A stretch of DNA of 64,000 nucleotides from Capra hircus. Taxonomy: Eukaryota; Chordata; Mammalia; Artiodactyla; Bovidae. This document shows positions 11,501 to 23,563 of the stretch, one piece after another. The notes under the pieces were generated by a model that was not told the origin of the DNA, did not search any database, and was given only the letters and a program-made list of their open reading frames with translations. The DNA is taken from NCBI RefSeq assembly GCF_001704415.2, contig NC_030824.1, positions 33,723,022-33,787,021 on the forward strand, written 5' to 3'. The first letter of the stretch is position 1, and every line of letters begins with the position of its first letter. The translations under genes were made by a program, and so were the position numbers.

Positions 11501-11694
11501 GGATAGTTAGGGCATTTGGGAAGGACATGTACATACTGCTCTATTTAATATGAATGAGCAACAAGGACCTACTGTATACCACATGGAATTCTGCTCATAT
11601 GACAGTTTAGATGGGAAGGGAATTTGGGAGAGAATGGATCCATGTACATGTATGGCTGAGTCCCTTTGCTGTTCACCTGAAAGTATCACAACAT
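8541..11694. other. Long AT-rich unique stretch
   Basis: About 3.1 kb without any repeat family or gene that I recognise. Open frames are short and of biased composition, such as 9009-9194 on minus, and do not resemble proteins. Confidence 0.55.
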
Positions 11695-11708
11695 TATTAA
11701 TCAACTAT

Positions 11709-12051
11709 CAGTTCAGTTCAGTTGCTCAGTCATATCTGACTCTTTGTGACCCCATGGACTGCAGCACGCCAGACTTCCCTGTCCATCACCAACTCCCAGA
11801 GGTTGCTCAAACTCATGTCCATTAAGTCGGTGATACCATCCAATCATCTCATCCTCTGTTGTCCTTTTCTACTCCTGCTTTCAATCTTTCCCACATCAGA
11901 GTATTTTCCAGTGAGTTAGTTCTTCACATCAGGTGGCCAAACTATTGGACTTTTAGCCTCAGCATCAGTCCTTCCAATGAATATTCAGGAAGGATTTCCT
12001 TTAGAATTGACCAGTTGGATCTCCTTGCAGTCCAAGGGACTCTGCAAAGTA
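11709..12051 (-). mobile_element. Short 5'-truncated BovB with TSD
   Basis: A 343-bp BovB 3' end on minus, starting with the tail repeat cagttcagttcag. It is flanked by a 14-bp duplication with one mismatch: TATTAATCAACTAT at 11695-11708 and TATTAATCAATTAT at 12052-12065. The truncation point lies in the C-terminal coding region (near the complement of VPWTARRSNQSILKE). Confidence 0.92.
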
Positions 12052-12065
12052 TATTAATCAATTAT

Positions 12066-13315
12066 ACCTCAATACAAAATTTTTAAACATGAAAAATAAA
12101 TAGAAGAAAAAGAAAAAAAATACTTATTTTTATCTGACTGAATATCAAGCCCATACTCTTAGGCCTTAAATATCACATATGCTAGCATTTGAAGATGAGG
12201 AATAAGCATATCAAACTGAACTCAAGACCACAAGAATTAGTAAATACCTATAAGCTCACATATTTTTGAAAAAGTAGAAAAGACATGGTCTTTTAGCATA
12301 TTATGTACACATGTTTTCAAATGTTAAAAATAAAATGTTCTTGTGAAATCCCTAATTAATAGAGGGGGTATGATATGAACAGAAATTAATAAAGTATATA
12401 GTTAAATAAAATCATGAGTCAGTGTTATTTGCAAATGATGGTTTGAATATCCCTTAGAAAAATTTATGTTATAGTATAAATTTCTTGGGAAATTACTTTT
12501 TCTGATCTACTGTTTAAAAGGAAACAAATCATTAAAATATATGTAAATATTATTTTATTTCTCAACACATACAGGGTTCCATCTTTGTTTCTAAACATCT
12601 GTATAGTAAAATATATAATAATATCATGATTTCTAGAAAAAGAATATAAAATGCCATATCATATTGCTGGATGAAGCTAGGCTGTATTTCAAGTTTAACT
12701 GTTAAAGCTGATTTCAATTCCCAATATCTGAAACCATTCAATTTTTATGTAAGTATTTGTTTCAATTCCCTCCACAGTTTCATTTTATTCCCTAGATCAT
12801 GCAAAACAGATAAATGCACACTAATCCTCATTTACCTAAATTAAAAAATTGACTCCTAGATTCTTCCTTTAGATTTCTTAAGGGGACTTTAACTTAATTT
12901 TCTTTCTACTTTGACACTTTTATTTTATTTTGGATGCTGATATTCTAGAAACAAAAAGTTCAGATGATCTAAACTCTAGTGGACCTTTTTTTGTTGACCT
13001 ATAGGCAACAACCTCTGAATACAGAATGTTTCAAAATGTACTGGTTTTGTGTTTAGTGTTTTGTGTTTACTGCTCCCCCCAAAATTGTTTAATTGAAACA
13101 TACGAAACTAATATTTTATCAAAATAATACAAGTGTTTTGAATATTGGAGGAAAATTTATTTTTCACCTAAACCTATTAAATCAAGTATATTTTTCTTAA
13201 AATTAAGCATATTCTTCTAAGTTTACTAAAAATTATTTCAGATACCCTATCTGCTATGATAACATTCAAATAAATATTCAACAAACAATTTTGCTTCACA
13301 CTAATTTTGAATTAC
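12066..13315. other. AT-rich unique sequence
   Basis: Nothing recognisable beyond homopolymer runs. Confidence 0.55.
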
Positions 13316-13903
13316 AGTGTGGAGAGTGAAAAAGTTGGCCTAAAGCTCAACATTCAGAAAACGAAGATCATGGCATCCGGTCCCATCACTTCATGGGAAA
13401 TAGATGGGGAAACAGTGTCAGACTTTATTTTTGGGGGCTCCAAAATCACTGCAGATGGTGACTGCAGCCATGAAATTAACAGATGCTTGTTCCTTGGAAG
13501 AAAAGTTATGACCAATCTAGATAGTATATTCAAAAGCAGAGACATTACTTTGCCAACTAAGGTCCGTCTAGTCAAGGCTATGGTTTTTCCTGTGGTCATG
13601 TATGGATGTGAGAGTTGGACTGTGAAGAAGGCAGAGCGCCGAAGAATTGATGCTTTTGAACTGTGGTGTTGGAGAAGACTCTTGAGAGTCCCTTGGACTG
13701 CAAGGAGATCCACCCAGTCCATTCTGAAGGAGATCAGCCCTGGGATTTCTTTGGAAGGAATGATGCTAAAGCTGAATCTCCAGTACTTTGGCCACCTCAT
13801 GCGAAGAGTTGACTCATTGGAAAAGACTCTGATGCTGGGAGGGATTGGGGGCAGGAGGAGAAGGGGACGACAGAGCATGAGATTGGCTGGATGGCATCAC
13901 TGA
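13307..13903 (+). pseudogene. BovB ORF remnant: C-terminal region
   Basis: 198 codons beginning in flanking sequence and joining BovB at ESEKVGLKLNIQKTKIMASG. It continues through LPTKVRLVKAMVFPVVMYGC and GHLMRRVDSLEKTLMLGGIG. One inserted base near 13884 (gagattggctgg versus gagatggctgg elsewhere) shifts the frame and ends it at LAGWHH, instead of the normal end near SRTRLSD. The antisense strand is open at 13354-13878 (174 codons). Confidence 0.87.
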
Positions 13904-14019
13904 CTCGATGGACGCGAGTCTGAGTGAACTCCGGGAGCTGATGATGGACAGGGAGGCCTGGCGTGCTGCGATTCATGGGGTTGCAAAGAGTGGTACACGA
14001 CTGAGTGACTGAACTGAAT
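13316..14019 (+). mobile_element. 5'-truncated BovB 3' end
   Basis: About 700 bp on plus from the end of the RT (gagagtgaaaaagttggcc) to the 3' tail gactgaactgaa. It lacks everything upstream of the C-terminal region. Its start falls beyond the point where the 8.54-kb copy stops, about 0.9 kb further along BovB, so it is most simply an independent insertion. TSDs are not clear. Confidence 0.9.
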
Positions 14020-14310
14020 TTGTACTATTTCTGTGTCACATTTGGCAGGTATAAATTCATCAAAAACATTCATTTTTATGTTAAGCTAGTACCATTTTTA
14101 AAGTGTGTAATTTTAAACATCTTCAATTTTATTTTCGTTTTATTTTTCCTCAAATTTTAGTTTTTAACTTTTCATTAGTCAATTCTTGTGGTTTTCAGAT
14201 TTAGAAGTCTTTATATACCAGTCATTTTCTCATTTATAACAAATTTAATTGAAAATAGTTGTAAAAAAAAAACAAACCCATCTCATTTCTTTCTAACATT
14301 ATCTTTCAGA

Positions 14311-14454
14311 ATGGCAAATAACCCTTATGTAGTAAATGATTCAAGAGGTCAGCTAGTATTGGTTTATGTATCATTGATCGTGTTCATGATACCAGTCCTC
14401 TTGCTGTTCACACTGTTTGCACCCTTCACTGAACCCAGGGTAGGCAAGGCTTGA
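14311..14454 (+). CDS. Candidate 47-aa single-pass membrane microprotein ORF (unproven)
   Basis: I do not recognise this ORF. From the ATG at 14311 it encodes MANNPYVVNDSRGQL, a hydrophobic run of about 24 residues (VLVYVSLIVFMIPVLLLFTL and following) that could span a membrane, and a short TEPRVGKA tail. The start has A at -3 and G at +4, a good Kozak context. It lies one base after a splice-acceptor-like tract (ttctaac branch-like, then atctttcag). A possible donor (gtaggc) lies at 14440. Against it: short hydrophobic ORFs arise often by chance in AT-rich DNA, and an LTR-like fragment on the opposite strand follows directly. No Shine-Dalgarno, domain or homology supports it. Confidence 0.15.
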   Translation: MANNPYVVNDSRGQLVLVYVSLIVFMIPVLLLFTLFAPFTEPRVGKA

Positions 14455-14635
14455 GCTAAGAGGCTGGAAGGAAACTTGAGGAGCCATAGGAACTGCAGAC
14501 ACGTTTATTCTCTCCTGGTTGGCACAGCAGTTGTAACAGTGGACATGCTCTATTTTCTCCTCTCACAGCTGACCCAATGGACATAGTTATGATACAGCAG
14601 TAATGCTGTTGCTTTTTAGGTGGAGCTCATAAATC
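14455..14635 (-). mobile_element. Possible LTR fragment
   Basis: On minus, this segment shows an AATAAA (complement at 14504-14509) followed by cgtgtctgcagttcc, an arrangement like the R region of a mammalian LTR. I see no defined TG/CA ends or paired LTR, so this is tentative. Confidence 0.25.
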
Positions 14636-14674
14636 TCAGGGTCGGACATGACTGAAGTGACTTAGCAGCAGCAG
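14636..14674 (+). repeat. 39-nt Bov-A2 tail-only insertion with TSD
   Basis: Only the last 39 nt of a Bov-A2 SINE are present, from tcagggtcggacatgactga to the (AGC)n tail. The TSD CATAAATC is exact at 14628-14635 and 14675-14682. It is an extreme 5' truncation and still identifiable as a retroinsertion. Confidence 0.85.
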
Positions 14675-14682
14675 CATAAATC

Positions 14683-15827
14683 CCTACATACAACAAAAAG
14701 TAGCTCATGACCAACTGAGTACTTTGTGAAGTGCATGCACAGTGCTATAAATGAGCTTAGCTCTTATATAGTCATTATTTACCAAATGTAAGGCAAGAGT
14801 GAGAGGCTGTGGGGTGAGAGAGCCTGGCCACACCATCTTGGCTGATTTGCTTTCTCCTCACAGTTTACTTCCTAGATAAATGGAAACATAAGCATTCTTG
14901 TTTCAAAGCAGATGTGGTAGATAAAAATCAGCAGTGAAATAACCAGGATTAGGGTATTATGGTAGACTCTTCAAGTTGCATGCAGTTATATTAGTAAGGA
15001 ATCTTTGAGACAGAATTATTGGTAAAATGGGTCCTCTTAGAGATACCGTATATGCAGAAAATAATTCTCTAATTTGAGGTGAATGTTATTTAATGTCACT
15101 CTACTAAGATGTCCCTCAGTCTTTTGCTTCTAGCATAAACCAAAACTAATTATCCAAATAACTAATGAAATCAAACTACTCCCCAGCTGCCCATTCACTA
15201 GACAAAGAATTTCTTTTACAAAGTATGTGTCTGCTATCTAATCCATACCTCCTCAGTTTGCTTTATTGTTAAGCTTAAATCTTGGTTCTTCCCTCTATAT
15301 TACATCATTTTGACAGTAACATGACTCAGCATGTTTTTAATTACTCATATTAAAAAAAAATAACTAGAGATAACCTAAAAGTGACATCTAGTAGTAAAAG
15401 CATATCTAACAACCCCTAGGTCTTGGTTCATAATATCATTCTCCAATATATGGTACAATAGCTTCTTAGAGAAATGACTGCATCTTGGTTCAGGGATGGA
15501 AATTTAAAATATGAGTATGGAGTATGTTCTAGTTCCAGAAAAGGAGGAAGTATTGAAAACCAAAAACAAAACATATTAATGAGAGTATGTCAAAGGGGCA
15601 AAAAGCCAAGTGAAAGAGCTCATAGTCATCAAAGTTGTACAATTTGATCAAAAATTAAATAAAGTATCGTTGGATGATAACACAAATTATAAAATAAATA
15701 TCCATGACTTCAAGCTGATGGAAATAAATGATTACAAAATAAATGAGTGAGAAAACACAAATCTCTTATGCAGAGTATTAAAAAGAATTCAAGCAATTAC
15801 TTCAACCTCAAGGAGGTGAAGTATCAG
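14683..15827. other. Unique sequence
   Basis: No recognised element in about 1.1 kb. Moderately AT-rich, with one A run near 15351-15360. Confidence 0.55.
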
Positions 15828-16490
15828 TTCAGTTCAGTTCAGTCGCTCAGTCGTGTACGACTCTTTGCGACCCCATGAACTGCAGGACACTAGGCCTCCC
15901 TGTCCATCATCAACTCCCGGAGTTCACTCAGACTCACGTCCATCGGGTCGGTGATGCCATTCAGCCATCTCATCCTCTGTCATTCCCTTCTCCTCCTGCC
16001 CCCAATCCTCCCAGCATCAGAGTCTTTTCCAATGAGTCAACTCTTCGCATGAGGTGGCCAAAGTACTGGAGCTTTAGCTTTAGCATCATTGCTTCCTAAG
16101 AACACCCAGGACTGATCTCCTTTAGAATGGACTGGTTGGATCTCCTTGCAGTTCAAGGGATTCTCAAGAGTCTTCTCAAACACCACAGTTCAAAAGCATC
16201 AATTCTTCAGCACTCAGCTTTCTTCACAGTCCAACTCTCACATCCATACATGACCACTGGAAAAACCATAGCCTTGACTAGACAGACCTTTGTTGGCAAA
16301 GTAATGTCTCTGCTTTTAAATATACTATCTAGGTTGGTCATAACTTTCCTTCCAAGGAGTAAGTGTCTTTTAATTTCATGGCTGCAATAACCATCTGCAG
16401 TGATCTTGGAGCCCCCCAAAATAAAGTCTGACACTGTCTCCACTGTTTCCCCATCTATTTCCCATGAAGTGATGGGACCAGATGCCATGA
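15828..16490 (-). mobile_element. 5'-truncated BovB
   Basis: About 660 bp of BovB 3' sequence on minus, tail repeat three units long (cagttcagttcagttcag). It stops near 16490 at the complement of ITSWEIDGETVETVSDFI and the following MAS codons. The sense fragment 16207-16488 is 93 codons; both strands are partly open. No clear TSD. Confidence 0.92.
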
Positions 16491-16563
16491 TGTTAGTTAA
16501 ATCCTACTCTATTGCAGGTTGTGCATAGCCACTTCTTTCCAAAGAGACAGTATGGAAAATATT

Positions 16564-16575
16564 GGGGGGGGGGGG
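16564..16575 (+). repeat. G12 homopolymer
   Basis: Twelve consecutive G, unusual in this AT-rich setting. A second run of ten G lies at 17528-17537. Confidence 0.95.
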
Positions 16576-16754
16576 ACAACTTTACAGTGAAACAACCTAA
16601 CACACATCATATCAGGTAGATGACTGAAGTCAGTATCAACATTATAAGGCATGATAATAATGCTTGCTTGATATGGTATGGTGAAAATGGCAGTTTTATG
16701 TCTGTGATCCAAACTCCATAGTCTCTATATTGTTATGAAACAAAAAAAGATCAT

Positions 16755-17155
16755 ACAAACTGGAATAGAGTTGACTCCTAATAAATATCTGATCATCACT
16801 TTTCAAAACTGGCAAGGACACCAGAAAAAAAGGAAAATATGAGAACACCATCACAAATAAGATGAGCTTGAAAAGACTTGAGAACTAAATAGAAGGAATC
16901 CTGGATGATATCCTGGGACAGTAAAAGAAAACTAGGTAAGAACAAAGGATATGTGAATGAACTATGGATTTTAGTTGATGATCATATGTCACTATTGGTT
17001 AAAGAATATTAACAAATGTAATAGACTAATGTAAAATACTAATATCAGTGAAGATTTTGTACAGGATATAAGAGAACTCCACACATTCTTCTCATTTTTT
17101 TTCTGTAAATATAAAACTGTTGCAAAAACTAACATATATTAAAAATACAAGGCAT
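16755..17155 (+). mobile_element. Old L1 (L1M-type) 3' end
   Basis: Decayed sequence resembling the 3' UTR of old mammalian L1s: a tcctggatgatatcctggga block, then ttctgtaaatataaaactgt near the end and an A-rich finish. Assignment is from memory of the pattern and carries no subfamily claim. Confidence 0.55.
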
Positions 17156-17559
17156 TACTGTTGCTAAATATTGTCCCTATGCTTCAAATCACAAGTTGTG
17201 TAACCACAACTTTAGATTCATATGTTCAGGACACAACTCATGGCCCAATGTTCCATTCACAGAGTGGGATTAGCAGAAGTCATTTTATAGATTCTGTTGT
17301 GCAGTAAGAATTTTAAGTGACACAAGTTGCTTCAAATGTCTATTCTCATTTTCTGAAGAATATTTACACAGCGCTTGTCTACGAGCCATTTAACTTGCAG
17401 ATAGTAAGTTCTGAAAGCCTCCTGTAGGAGACTTATTGAAGCATTCCTTTTAAATTCCCTTATTTTAGACTTTTACTCAAGAGAATGATGTAATTGGCTG
17501 AGACAAACACTCCTGATGAAACTGGGTGGGGGGGGGGAACTTGATAAATTACATACATC
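17156..17559. other. Unique sequence
   Basis: No recognised feature apart from the G10 run at 17528-17537. Confidence 0.5.
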
Positions 17560-18785
17560 CTTTTTTTTTTTTAATTTTATAGATTTTATTTCTAAGAGTA
17601 GTTTTAGTTTTAGGTTTGCAGAGAAACTGGACAAAAACAGAGAAAGTCTTATATGCTCTCCAATCTGCCCATAAACTCATTGCTGACCCAAGATTATTTG
17701 GATTTTCCCCTCTGCTACCTTCCAGAAGTTTTAAAGTTTGCATTTTAAATTTAGTCTACAATTCATTTTGAATTAATTTCTATAAAAGACAAAAGACCAG
17801 TATCTAGAATTTTTTTTTTTTTTTTTTTTGTCATGAGATCTCCAGATGTTCTAGTACAATTATTGAAAAAAATTATACTTTTTCCATTTGGTTGTATTTG
17901 CTCTTTTCTCAAAAATTAGCCAGCTATAATGATGTGGTTCTATTTCTGGACTCTCTTTTCTGTTCCATTGATCTGTCTGTTCTTTGCCTAAGAATAGACA
18001 ATCTTGATTACTAAGCCTTGAAGTTGGATGGTATCAGTTCTTTGATTTTGTTCTTCTTTTTAAATATTGTCATGACTATTCTAGGTCTTTGGATTTCCAT
18101 ACGAACTTTAGAATCTGTCTGTCAATATACATAAATTTGATGGGATGTTGGAATTGTGTTGATTTTATAGATAAATTTGACATCCTAACAACAATATGTA
18201 TTTCTCTTCATGAACATGAAATATATCTACATTTATTTGCATTTTCCTTCATTTCATTAGAGCTTTGTAGTTTTCCTTATATGTATCTTATATATATTCT
18301 GCTAGAGTTATACACATATTTTTTCAGTTTTATGGTACTAATGTAAATAGATTGCATTTTTAAGTTTTGATTGCTCATATCTATATATAGGAAAGTGACT
18401 GAGTTTGTTTAATTCCTTGTGTTTTGCTATCTTGCTATAAGTGATTTTTAGTTTCAGGAATTTTTGTTTATTTATTAAGACTTTCTATATTGACCGTCAT
18501 GCTATCTGTGAACAAGGAGAGTTTTATCTTCCTTTCTCAGATCTATACCTTTATTTGTCTTGTCTTACTGCGTTAGTGAAGGCTTTCAGTATTGTCTTGA
18601 ATAAGAATAGGAGTTGGGAGCATTCTTACCTTATTTCTGATCTTGGGGACAGAATCTATTTCTCACCTTTAAAAGTCATGTTACTTTTCTTAGCTTTAGG
18701 ATTTTTTTATAGATGTTGTTTATCAGGTTTATACACTTCCTCTCCATTCTTAGTTTGCTAAGAGTTTTTTCATAAATGAGTGTTG
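17560..18785 (-). mobile_element. Old L1 (L1M-type), antisense
   Basis: Begins on plus with a T-rich tail complement (17560-17575), followed by 3' UTR-like sequence to about 17745. It then shows decayed ORF2 in antisense (for example attccattgatctgtctgtt near 17965 and ggatttccatacgaacttta near 18092). A second T run at 17812-17829 may mark an internal expansion or a separate insertion. Long plus-strand open frames here, such as 18441-18761, are antisense shadows of L1. Confidence 0.7.
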
Positions 18786-20651
18786 GCAGAATTAATTTTA
18801 AAGAACATCAAAAGATTGTGGAATAATGAGTACTAGAATAAATAAAATTAAATTAACTAAAATGTAATTAAAATACCAGAGAGGGAGGAAGTCTTCATAA
18901 CAAACTTTATCATCAGGAGACATTTTCTCCCAAGTGGGGATTTGGTAAATCTATGAGTGGCAGGGAAATCAGATTGGTCTAGGAGAAAACTCTCTATTAA
19001 GCCAAAAAAAATCAAAAACTTCAAAGTTACTTGGGACTAGCTTGACAGCTTGGAAATTTGTCAATCCATAAAACAGCCTGAATTTACACTGGCACATTTT
19101 ATGATTTCTAGGATGGCAGACGGGTTGTCTGAATCAGGAAGAAAGAGTGAAATCACCCATAGTGTCACAATGTTTACCATACACATCTGTGATCCAGGGG
19201 GTAGTGGACTCAGGCAGTGCTGGCCACAGAAGCACAGTGGGTCGCTCCTTTAAGACATAAATCAGGTTGTGAAAGTGTGCAGAATGAAGCTAAAGAGTTA
19301 AACTCAAAATCTGTAAGAGATGGAGTAGAGTCTTCCATAACCTGTTAGCTCTGAGGAATCAGATACCCATTGTGCAGTTAATCAAAAGACTAAGAGGAAC
19401 CTACCCTTGAATGTGAATCCAGTAATCTCTCACAGAAACAACACTTGCAGATAATAAATCCACTTTAGATTAAGTGCTAAAATCAAGAACCAGAAGATCC
19501 TATGAGTGAACAAAAGCAAGTGGGCTATGGTTGGCATGAATTTCCAATTTTTATGACTTTTAGCCTCAGGCAGGCCGCTGACAGTGCTGTTTAGATGGCT
19601 AAATCTTCAAAAGAAAATGTGAAATCTTTCTATCATGAAGAAGAAAGCACTGTTTGAGACAACTACAGAGCTGAACAATGAGAGATAAATCCCAGAAAGG
19701 TTAGCAACAAAGGAAAACCTCCAATCTGTGTCTCAACAGTGTGTAAATATCTGGATCACCCCTGAGCCACGTAGACATGGGACAGAAATGGAGCAGCTAA
19801 GGATTGGAGAACTGGACTTAGATTTGAGCCTCCCTATAAAATGGCTTCTAGTTTGACTTGAATCAAGTAACGGATTGTTAAAATTAAAAAAAAAAAAAAA
19901 TCCAGCAACAAATGTTTGATATTTTGATGCTACTGACAACCCGTCTTTAATATTTTTGGCTTCAGTTAGGATGCTACCTTCTGGTTATATTTTAAGTTTT
20001 GAAGGATAAATTATTGTGAAAAATTACATAGCATCATTCTGAAATTAAGATATACACAAGAATAGTTAAAACATTATATAGTTTGCCACCATGTATTAAG
20101 CTACAAAAGATGTAAATTCAAATGAATATCACTTACACTGATGGATTTATATGTTTAGAAGTTTTGTCACTATGGTATTAATATTTGTTTCTTTGGGCTA
20201 TTTTGCTGCACCGGAGGCAATTTTGCCTGCCATTTCTTTAGGGACTGCCAACTTTCATTAGGAAAACACAGGAAGCACATTAAAATACAATCTGAGACAT
20301 TGAGATGCATATAGCATTCAACTTCACATACAAACAAGTTCACTATTTGAAGTATTGTGTGCAGTCTGTGAAACAAACCCATGAATTTTTATGATCTCTG
20401 TTTCACACAATTCTTGACCGCTCTCAATATTATCTATCTATCTATCCACCTACCTATACATATTATACCGTTACAAGGAGAGAATACCCATCATGAGGAT
20501 CAATGAAGTGAATAGCACACTTATAATTTACACAGCTTGTGATTAGAGCAATTTTCTACAAAATCATTTCTAGATTCATGTATTTAATTTTCTTTCCTCC
20601 TACTCTACCTATATAGTTCCAGTTCCTGGTCCTATAGATTACATTTGCTTA
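18786..20651. other. Unique or very old sequence
   Basis: About 1.9 kb that I cannot assign. The 19.05-19.9 kb part is less AT-rich and could be decayed retroelement or unique DNA. A short TATC microsatellite lies near 20430-20446. Confidence 0.45.
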
Positions 20652-21414
20652 TGAAAGGTTGTTGTTGAAACACAACGTCTGGATTCTTGGCCCCGGGAGG
20701 AGAAGAATTCAATCCAGGGCCAGAGATGAGGCTTGATCGCTCAGAGCTTTTGTGTAATAAAGTTTTATTAAAGTATAAAGGAGATGGAGAAAGCTTCTGA
20801 CATAGGCATCAGAAGGGGGCAGAGAGAGTGTCCCCCTGCTAGTCTTCAGCTGGATGTTATATAGTCACTAGCAGTCTGTTAATGAAAGAAAGGAATGTCT
20901 TAAAACCCAGAATGGCACCAGGACCCTCACCCATAAGATGCATTTTGGGATAATCTTGGCACCAAATGGTTTATCTTGAGCCATAAAATGATTAACTTGA
21001 ATCTTGAAGAAGGGCAGATCACCATACAAATAGTTTTATTTACATAGATTAGAGGAACAATATCTGAGTATAACATGCTGGTTTATCAAGTAGGTTCTGA
21101 GCCAAAAGGCTGAACTGACTTGAAGACAGAGTTTGGGGTAAATGCATGGTACATTAGCATAGCTTAAGATAAACATTTCCATAAGAAAAAGGCATTAGTT
21201 ATCTCTAGGTTTGAGAATAGTTAACTTCAGGTGAAACCAGGTGTCATGGCAACACAGAATTTTAAGAGAAACCTCGTTTTAAATTTGTATAGAGAAGGAA
21301 AAAATATCTCTAGTTTGTTTCCTCCTGCTGCTTAAGACAGATAAAAATGTCTGACACTTGCAAGCTATTTCCTCCTTTTGGAGACCCCTGGCCTTCCTTC
21401 CTGTTACCCTCTGA
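20652..21414 (-). mobile_element. ERV solo LTR
   Basis: About 760 bp with LTR anatomy on minus. A TATATAAC box lies at the complement of 20856-20863 and an AATAAA at the complement of 20764-20769, about 90 bp downstream. The 3' end finishes in acctttca (complement of 20652 on). Flanking CTTA occurs at 20648-20651 and 21415-21418 and could be a 4-bp TSD, but the outer 5' end does not read TG exactly. No gag, pol or env sequence adjoins it, so it looks like a solo LTR left by recombination. Confidence 0.75.
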
Positions 21415-21418
21415 CTTA

Positions 21419-21621
21419 GTTGCTCAGTAGTGTCCAAATCCTTATGACCCTTTGGTCTGTAGCCTACCAGGTTTCTCTATCCATGAGAATTTTTCAGACA
21501 AGAATACTGGAGTAAGTTTCTATTTCCTCCTCTAGATCTTTCTGAACCAGGTTGGAATTCACATCTCCTGTCTCCTGCATTTCAAGCAGATTCTTTACCA
21601 GCTGAGCTATCTAGGAAGTCT
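21419..21621 (-). repeat. Bov-tA SINE
   Basis: About 200 bp on minus, from gttgctcagtagtgtcc to a tRNA-like head (complement of gagctatctaggaagtc). It includes the box-B-like part ggttggaattcacat in complement. It directly abuts the LTR. Confidence 0.85.
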
Positions 21622-21767
21622 CAAAGATTATATTTGCATAATGTAAATTTTGTTTGCGTAATCTGTATTTCTTTGGCCTCTTGTCACAATGCTGGGTAAG
21701 TCAGCACCTTGGAGGACAGTTCCCAAAATGGAGATGGCTAGCCATATATTGCAAATTCCAGAAAAAG

Positions 21768-21921
21768 GTCACTTTTCACTTTCATGCATTGGAAAAGGAA
21801 ATGACAACCCACTCCAGTACTCTTGCCTGGAGAATCCCAGGGACAGGGTAGCCTGGTGGGCTGCCGTCTATGGGATCACACAGTCGGACACGACTGAAGA
21901 GACTTAGCAACAGCAGCAGCA
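21768..21921 (+). repeat. Bov-A2 SINE unit
   Basis: One unit starting cacttttcactttcatgcat and ending in gacttagcaacagcagcagc. The matching second half of a full dimer is at 50080-50214. Confidence 0.9.
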
Positions 21922-21924
21922 GAA

Positions 21925-23551
21925 CCAAAAGTGAGGGATTTCCTGCCTCAGTGCTTCCTCAGTGAGACCCAAAAAGTTTCCATAATTAACCCAATATTAC
22001 ATAATATGAGAGAAAAAAAGACAGATGATAAGGTAAAACATTAAAGTGTAGCAGTCTTTAACATCTGCATTTAAAATACTGGTTTGGCAAATTTTACAAA
22101 AATATATAGTTTATTTGCAAATACCCAGTGATCTTTCTGAGGTTTGAAAGAAATCCATGCAAGTGAAAGACCGAAAATTTGAGTCTTATTAGCTTCATTG
22201 AAAATTCACTGTTACATATTTTTTACGTAGCATGGTCAGAAATTTGTGAATTACTAGTTGAAATCCCTAATGAAGATATCAGTAGAATAAAGAATCCAGC
22301 ACTTTTATACATATCTTGAAGCAGAGGCCAGGGACTTAGCAGAGTCATACACTTTTCCTCATTGATCTATGGAAAACAAAAAAATTAGAATTCTTAAAAT
22401 TGATCCTGTTTGGAAATTATTAATCTGTGAATAGTAAAACTAAATTTATAGTATTTTCAAGTCTATTTTTATTTCAATCATTTTGAAGAGAAAGCAAATA
22501 ATTACTAAAATTGTTCCCCAAAAAACTCATTAATTAAGACTATCTTTAAATTTAATCCCCCCCCCTTTTTTTTTTTTTTGGCATTGGCTTAGGAAAAAGG
22601 ATAAGGTTACTTCGCCTAGTAACCAAGATTTCTCCTAAGCACTCTAACATCTATTCAACTAATGTCTTATGTATCTTTATACGTCAGCCAGATTTATGTG
22701 TACCATGTAAACTTATGTATACCAGTAAATATGTGTAGCATGTATTTGCCATCATCCATGTTCTTTTTCCCTTTCTAAAGTATTTTACTCTCACCTGTGA
22801 ATAACTCCTACCCTCAAGAACCAACGCTTCAGTAAATCATTCTATCCATCCTCAAGATTCACGTGATATAATGATTTTTCTTTTTTTAATGGCAAGGAGG
22901 TTATACCTTTCACAAGAATTTCATCTTTCCTATTAGTTGCAAACTCATAAAGATAAAAGACTACATATTTTTATTTTTATATCTAGATAATTATTTGGCC
23001 CACAACAGACCAAATTATACTATGTATATTAAAAAAATGACATTATATTAAAAGAAATAACTTGGACCCACAAAAATGACACTGTTTTTAAGAAAAAGAA
23101 CTAACTTTGACCCTCTGTGTATCATCTATGGGCCACCTTTGCTCTAGATCCCACGGAGTCTTCTTACTTTTCTCCTATTTCTCTAATTAGACGTCTTAGT
23201 TTACATATTTAAAGATTATCTTGTTATGAGAAAAACACACATAATGAACAATATTGTCTGCACCGTGCACATTTATTTCCCTTTATTTTTATGTTTAGCC
23301 TCAGTAGAGTGACCTAATTTTTTTTTTTTGAGTCAGTACAAAATAAAAAGATAAAGAACCCTTACTTATAGTAGTTACCTTGCACAGTATAAATGGAATG
23401 TTCCCTTATCTCATAAATCATTAAATACCAAAGGAATGTGAGAGAATGATTTACAAAGTCCATCATTAATAGAATAAGGGGAGTTGCAAGCAGGCTAAAG
23501 AGAACTCCTACAGAGTTAGATCTCAAAGATACCTGACAAAAAGTTATCGAA
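21925..23551. other. AT-rich unique sequence
   Basis: No recognised element in 1.6 kb. A C9-T14 junction lies at 22557-22579. Confidence 0.5.
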
Positions 23552-23563
23552 AGAGGCAGCACA

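Noticed and set aside
6869..14019. One BovB split by a 4.8-kb insertion (8.54 to 13.3 kb)
   Set aside because: About 0.9 kb of BovB is missing between the two parts and the intervening DNA looks unique, so two independent copies are simpler.
15828..16490. CRISPR-like repeated cagttcag units
   Set aside because: These are BovB 3' tails in a mammalian genome; there is no regular repeat-spacer array.
18441..18761. 106-codon membrane-protein-like ORF
   Set aside because: It lies in antisense L1 ORF2; hydrophobic composition comes from the T-rich antisense strand.
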